Assembly: GCA_030538155.1 (NCBI GenBank)
Contig: JAUNUN010000029.1
Span: 1 to 38,876 of the forward strand
DNA length: 38,876 nt
Origin: a bacterium
GTDB taxonomy: Bacteria > Desulfobacterota > Desulfobulbia > Desulfobulbales > Desulfobulbaceae
Direction: 5' to 3'
The notes below the pieces were generated by a model. It saw nothing but the letters and a program-made list of their open reading frames with translations. It was not told the DNA's origin and searched no databases. Shown piece after piece: positions 35,228 to 38,876 of the stretch. The position numbers and the translations under genes were made by a program. Each line of letters begins with the position of its first letter. The first letter of the stretch is position 1.

Positions 35228-36421
35228 ATGAAAAGTTCCATTCTTACCATGTTTCTCCGGCTAATACTTCCCTTTTTCCTGCTTTGTGCTACGGCGGCGG
35301 CCGCAAGTGCGGCGCAGTTGCAAAAAATCGAACACAAGACCCTGGCCGCCGGTACTGAGGAAGTGGTGCTCAGCTTCAACACCGTAGTGGAACCCAAGGT
35401 CTTCACCATGGGGGGCAAGCAGCCCAGGCTTGTTTTTGATTTTGAAGGGGTGGAGCCATACCGTACCCTGCGCGATCTTGCGCCGGGCGCTGCCGTGGTA
35501 AAAGGAGTGCGGCTGGGCATCCACCGCCAGGGTGAAGTCAAGACGCGGCTGGTCTTTGATGTCAACTCACTGCAGGGTCTGAAACACAGCTACAAGGTGG
35601 ATGAAGGCAAGAAGCGCCTAGTCATCCGCTTTACCGGGGCAGGTGCTGCAGTGGCAGCCAAGGAAAAACCTGCCCAAACGGCACCGGCCAGGTTGCAGGC
35701 AGAAGCGAGCAATAAAAGGGGATCCGGTCAGGAAACAGCCACAGTAAGCCGTGCGGCCGAGAAGCAAAAGGAAAAAGAAACGGAGAAGGAAGCCGCAGTA
35801 CCTGTACCAGCACGCAAGGAAACGGTTGCAGCCCGTAAGCCTGTTCCTGCCCCTGTTGCAGAGGCGGAAAAAAAGTCTGCCCGTCAGGAAACAGCGGCAC
35901 CGGCACCAACACCAGAGGTGGCACCAGCACCAGCCCCGGAGGTTGCGTCAGGCCCGACCCAACCAACTCAGCCGGCCCAGCCTGTTCAACCTCTTGGCCC
36001 GGCACAGCCTGCCGCCCCAGCCGGAACGACAGCCGCAAGCCCAGCCCCTACTGCTGCAGTTCCTGCTGCACCCACGGATGCGCCGTATCTCTCTGCTATC
36101 CAGTTTGATCCCGATTCACCAAGGGGCGAACTGGTGCAGTTCAAGCTGAACGGCTTTTACCCGCCCGTACTGCGCAGTATTGAAACGGGTAATCCGCAGG
36201 TGATTTGCGAATTCACCAACCTGCAGGTTGCCCCTGCCTTGGAAGGGCCGATCAAGATAAGCGGCCGCTTTGTCAAGGCCATCCGGCTCGACAAGGCAGC
36301 AGACGGCAGCAAGGTGCGGGTTTTTGTCGAGCTGGAGCCCAACCAGAGCTACGATCTGCAGCAGGTCTTCTTCAAGGAGGACAATTTTTTTGTTCTGATC
36401 GTGAACACGGTTAAGGCTTAG
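35228..36421 (+). CDS. AMIN-domain periplasmic protein with Pro/Ala-rich linker
   Basis: This 397-residue protein has a Sec signal peptide (ATG at 35228, MKSSILTMFLRLILPFFLL, cleavage near ASAA). Two AMIN-like beta domains follow, one at about 30-145 (VVLSFNTVVEPKVF, PRLVFDFEGV) and one at the C-terminus (about 285-397, VICEFTNLQV, VFVELEPNQSYDLQ). They are joined by about 130 residues rich in alanine, proline, glutamine and lysine. AMIN domains bind peptidoglycan and direct amidases or secretin complexes to their site. No amidase or secretin domain is attached, so a scaffolding role is likely. The longer frame from 35057 lacks signal-peptide logic and was not used. Confidence 0.82.
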   Translation: MKSSILTMFLRLILPFFLLCATAAAASAAQLQKIEHKTLAAGTEEVVLSFNTVVEPKVFTMGGKQPRLVFDFEGVEPYRTLRDLAPGAAVVKGVRLGIHRQGEVKTRLVFDVNSLQGLKHSYKVDEGKKRLVIRFTGAGAAVAAKEKPAQTAPARLQAEASNKRGSGQETATVSRAAEKQKEKETEKEAAVPVPARKETVAARKPVPAPVAEAEKKSARQETAAPAPTPEVAPAPAPEVASGPTQPTQPAQPVQPLGPAQPAAPAGTTAASPAPTAAVPAAPTDAPYLSAIQFDPDSPRGELVQFKLNGFYPPVLRSIETGNPQVICEFTNLQVAPALEGPIKISGRFVKAIRLDKAADGSKVRVFVELEPNQSYDLQQVFFKEDNFFVLIVNTVKA

Positions 36422-36446
36422 GCCTCAGCTTGGCCTGACCGTTTTT
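36420..36446 (+). terminator. Terminator candidate after the AMIN gene
   Basis: AGGCC (36420-36424) and GGCCT (36432-36436) form a short GC-rich stem with a 7-nt loop, and TTTTT follows at 36442-36446. It starts at the stop codon. The stem is only 5 bp, so efficiency is uncertain. Confidence 0.42.
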
Positions 36447-36600
36447 CCTGCTCGTATCGATGAAGGCAGGGCGGAACCGGTACAGGAGGAGCACTACCTC
36501 TTTCTGAGCCGTATCTGCTCTGCCTTCTTTGTTTTTTGAAATGAACGTATCAAAAAGGATCGGGGCAAACAGCAGCCGGAGAGGCTGAGTAAAATCTCAC

Positions 36601-36652
36601 TTCCAGATCAAAGCTCTGACTATGTCGGCATCATGGGATTTGCTCAGCGTTG
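36601..36652 (-). repeat. Truncated, inverted copy of the 113-bp element
   Basis: The perfect 13-bp end TTCCAGATCAAAG (36601-36613) is followed by GC-TCTGACTATGTCGGCATCA. This aligns with the reverse complement of the right half of the 17607-17719 copy (GCCCTATCTGTGTCGGCTTCA). Similarity fades near 36650 and no second end is found, so half of the element has been lost. Confidence 0.65.
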
Positions 36653-36713
36653 AGCCAAGTCATCTACCCGAATCATCCTCATCCCATGCGCTATGTGCTG
36701 CGGCCAAATACCT

Positions 36714-37501
36714 TCAATCGTCATCGTGCTTGCCCCGGCCATGATGCCCCTTCCTCTCGCCACGCTCAGAAAGACCTTTTCCCCTTGCAGAGCGAAAATT
36801 CGCGCGACTCTCAGCTTCGCCTCTGTCGTGGTCGCCAGTGCACAGTTGCAGGCTTGTGCCTGTCAGAGGCAAGCGCACCGTGCCGCCGCGTGAGTCGTAG
36901 CCGGTAAAAAGGGCGGCAATCCAGAGAATAGAGACCGCAAGGACAACGCCGCCCCAGGCAGGGTGCGCCAAGGAAATGGCGTCTTCCTGCCGTCCTGTTC
37001 TTTTGCCCGTGATCATCACCTTTGCAATATCATCTTGATGGCGCAGCGTGTGCCAAGCGAGGCCGCCTAAGTGCGCGCTCACTACTACCAGTAAGGCCCA
37101 GGCGAATGGTTCGGGCAACTCCCTGATGCCGCTCCGGCCAATGCCGGTGAAGAACAGGGCCGGCACCAGTACAAACATGAGTGCCGCCGTCATAGCCGAT
37201 CCTGGATTGTTGCCAGGATGATAGTGCTTGGTCTTGGAAAAGGCCGAGCTATAGACGTAGGTTGCGATTTTCCGTGCTTGCAGCGGGAAGCTGGTGAACC
37301 GGGAATAGCGTAATCCGCCAGGCCCAGCACCAGGCGGATTACGAGCATGAACAGGACTACCATCCCCAAAAACATGTGCAGCCGAAAGAAAGGGGCGTCA
37401 TCGTCGCCGACAAAGCCGATTGCCATGGCCAAGGCGAGCGAACCAGCAAAGATCCAGTGAAAGATGCGGTTGGGAATGTCCCAGACAAGGATGCTTTTCA
37501 C
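36714..37501 (-). pseudogene. Cytochrome b561-family protein, frameshifted
   Basis: Two adjoining frames together make one b561-type protein. The upstream part (GTG 37501 to about 37320) has VWDIPNRIFHWIFAGSL and FFRLHMFLGMVV, with heme-ligand-type histidines. The downstream part resumes with RYSRFTSFPLQARKIATY and contains a transmembrane segment and SAHLGGLAWHTLRH. A one-base shift at about 37303-37320 joins them. Unshifted, the first frame ends at 37190. Such proteins are diheme membrane electron carriers. The C-terminal tail of about 50 residues is unusually charged. A true mutation or a sequencing error are both possible. No partner oxidoreductase is adjacent. Confidence 0.75.
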
Positions 37502-37654
37502 GGGAGGGAGGATCGCTCCGCGCTAAACGAATTAGTGTAGAATCATGCGAATCATGCTTAATGTATTGCTGATCGTGGACCGGTGGCATCCAAGGAGGAG
37601 TACCTATATTTTGGCTGCCGCTTCTTTTTTATCGGTGTGAATGCCTGATTGAAA

Positions 37655-38876
37655 TTAACACCCTTCGATAGATTTATTGTATTTTTTATATTCTTTATAC
37701 GTCCGCTTGTCAGAGTCTATATTGAATTTTATAGATTTATTTTGATCTTTATTGAGATTTAGCTCCCATATATGCCACCATCCAGGACTTTTTGTAGGGT
37801 TTTCCCTGAAATTGTATATATTCTTGTAGTCTTGCCCGTATTTTTTTTCAAAGACAACTTCAAGTTTTAAGTCGGTATCGGTTTTATTGAGGCAATTAAA
37901 CTCATATTGATGATTGTAAAATAATGCATCTTTCACGTCGCATAGAGGTGTTGATCTGCTTCTGCAATTGTTCCATGTGTTCCTTTTTTCAAAATTTTCA
38001 ACAACTTCGATGCTTGAATTGCATATAATCTCATTTTCATTTTGCCGAAAGAGCAATATCGGTTTGCCCGCTTCTATCCATGCTGATTTGTAATCAAAAA
38101 TATTAATATTATCTTTTGATGTTTTAAGGTTGGAATCGCAAAGGGCGTAATCAAAAGGGTTTTTAGCATATAAATATTTTTCGACAACTTTTTCTTTTGT
38201 CTTCCACATATAAATTGTATCTTCAATTTTTGTTTCTTTGCATGAAACCGCAGATATGACGTATTTTTTCTCTCCAGACTGAATTGATAATATTCCAATA
38301 TGGTATTGTGCATACGCACTAGATGGATATTTTATTTTTTCCCATGGACGATATTCCTCCATTGGTTCCTCTTGATTTCTATATCTATCTGCTTCCTCTT
38401 TGTGTGAAGAAGTTTTATCCTCGGGAAGTGCAATGAGAGTTATATCTGCATTGTTTATGTCTATAGAGTTGTTGAATATTTTTGCTTCTAAGCAGACAGT
38501 CGCTTTCGATTTATCAAGTATTTCAACCTGGATAAGGGGTTCCCATCCAATATCTTGTACTGAATATTTTATAGATATTGAATGTTCTTGTACATTTTCT
38601 GATAATTTAAAGGTAAGTAGGTAGTTTTCTATTTCTGATTGATGTGAGATGACCGAAATTTCTTTTGGAGATCTTTTTTCTGCAATTTCTGTGATGCGTT
38701 CTTTTAGGCGAGGAATGAGAGTTATGTTGTCTATTTTTTGATTTTGAATAAAGACGGCGACAGAACTCGGTATGATTTGTTTGGGTAGTTGAATCGCAAT
38801 ATCTGTATTTGTACCTAATAATAATTTCTCTTGGGTAACCCCCCGGCTCTGCCGGGGGACTCCACAAGTTTGACAG
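37655..38876 (-). CDS. DUF4139-like (MuiA-type) protein, partial, AT-rich
   Basis: The minus-strand frame is open from the right edge to the TGA-type stop region at 37655, with 406 codons visible and no in-frame ATG, GTG or TTG between the edge and about 38520, so the start lies outside. A segment SIKYSVQDIGWEPLIQVEI followed by CLEAKIFNNSIDINNADITL resembles the core of DUF4139 proteins (YxVxGAxWxPxY, then N-T-G-E-D-W-x-D-V). The C-terminal part with W-H-I-W-E-L-N-L-N also fits. The region is markedly AT-rich compared with the rest of the window, which suggests horizontal acquisition. Function of the family is not settled. An internal ATG at 38362 would give only the C-terminal half. Confidence 0.55.
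   Translation of the reverse strand, partial: CQTCGVPRQSRGVTQEKLLLGTNTDIAIQLPKQIIPSSVAVFIQNQKIDNITLIPRLKERITEIAEKRSPKEISVISHQSEIENYLLTFKLSENVQEHSISIKYSVQDIGWEPLIQVEILDKSKATVCLEAKIFNNSIDINNADITLIALPEDKTSSHKEEADRYRNQEEPMEEYRPWEKIKYPSSAYAQYHIGILSIQSGEKKYVISAVSCKETKIEDTIYMWKTKEKVVEKYLYAKNPFDYALCDSNLKTSKDNINIFDYKSAWIEAGKPILLFRQNENEIICNSSIEVVENFEKRNTWNNCRSRSTPLCDVKDALFYNHQYEFNCLNKTDTDLKLEVVFEKKYGQDYKNIYNFRENPTKSPGWWHIWELNLNKDQNKSIKFNIDSDKRTYKEYKKYNKSIEGC
38840..38858. repeat. GC-rich palindrome (REP-like)
   Basis: CCCCCGGC and GCCGGGGG form a perfect 8-bp stem with a TCT loop. On the minus strand it is preceded by GTGGAGT, recalling the GTGG foot of REP elements. It lies in an AT-rich gene and remains in frame with it, so it looks inserted. 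Confidence 0.5.

Noticed and set aside
38607..38867. 86-codon minus-strand frame near the right end
   Set aside because: It overlaps the DUF4139-like frame in another register and gives a low-complexity basic sequence without family features.
38840..38876. Right-edge palindrome considered as a CRISPR repeat or an attachment site
   Set aside because: Only one copy is visible, with no spacer-repeat periodicity and no adjacent integrase or cas gene.

Overview
The window is GC-rich chromosomal DNA (roughly 60% GC by eye) from a Gram-negative bacterium: it encodes outer-membrane lipoproteins, a LolA-like carrier and a tripartite RND pump. B12-binding radical SAM enzymes, a TrpB2-type synthase and a fused TIGR03960/TIGR03936-like protein together suggest a strictly anaerobic deltaproteobacterium (Desulfobacterota, perhaps Desulfobulbaceae-like). 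That assignment is inference; no rRNA or tRNA gene was seen.

Positions 1-21417 hold a large lipid/polyene-type biosynthetic locus of two divergent, tightly coupled operons. The minus-strand arm (6545 down past the left edge) encodes an ApeP-like dehydratase, a FabG-type ketoreductase, a LolA-like periplasmic protein, a DUF3261-like lipoprotein, a B12-type radical SAM protein, an AMP-forming acyl ligase and a DAK2-DegV (FakA-FakB-like) fusion. The DAK2-DegV frame has no stop before the window ends and is easy to miss. The plus-strand arm (6935-17566) encodes an acyl carrier protein, a fused ketosynthase/chain-length-factor, a second B12-type radical SAM protein, a hotdog-ACP fusion, two tandem paralogous radical SAM proteins, two FabF-like ketosynthases, a frameshifted 4HBT thioesterase and a PKS-type dehydratase. 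A small membrane protein gene (minus strand) and an MMPL exporter fused to a methyltransferase (18301-21417) follow. Dehydratases, KS-CLF, ligase, LolA, DUF3261 and MMPL are the hallmark set of aryl polyene (APE) loci. Four radical SAM enzymes and the acyl-kinase-like fusion are not part of the classical APE set and recall the clusters proposed for anammox ladderane lipids. The product cannot be read from the sequence; a modified polyene or cyclised fatty acyl lipid carried to the outer membrane is the best inference.

Positions 21437-28226 encode an AcrAB-TolC-like efflux system with a TetR regulator and a clear TetR-type operator over its promoter. Positions 28373-36421 are housekeeping: DnaJ/CbpA, a PBP4-type carboxypeptidase, TrpB2, a large B12-type radical SAM protein and an AMIN-domain protein. 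Positions 36421-38876 look degraded or acquired: a truncated repeat, a frameshifted cytochrome b561 gene and an AT-rich DUF4139-like gene that runs off the right edge and carries a GC-rich palindrome.

A family of small inverted-repeat elements is scattered through the window. Two 113-bp copies in direct orientation bracket the plus-strand biosynthetic operon. A diverged copy lies at 28228-28370, a truncated inverted copy at 36601, and a compact hairpin sharing the same ends at 27378.
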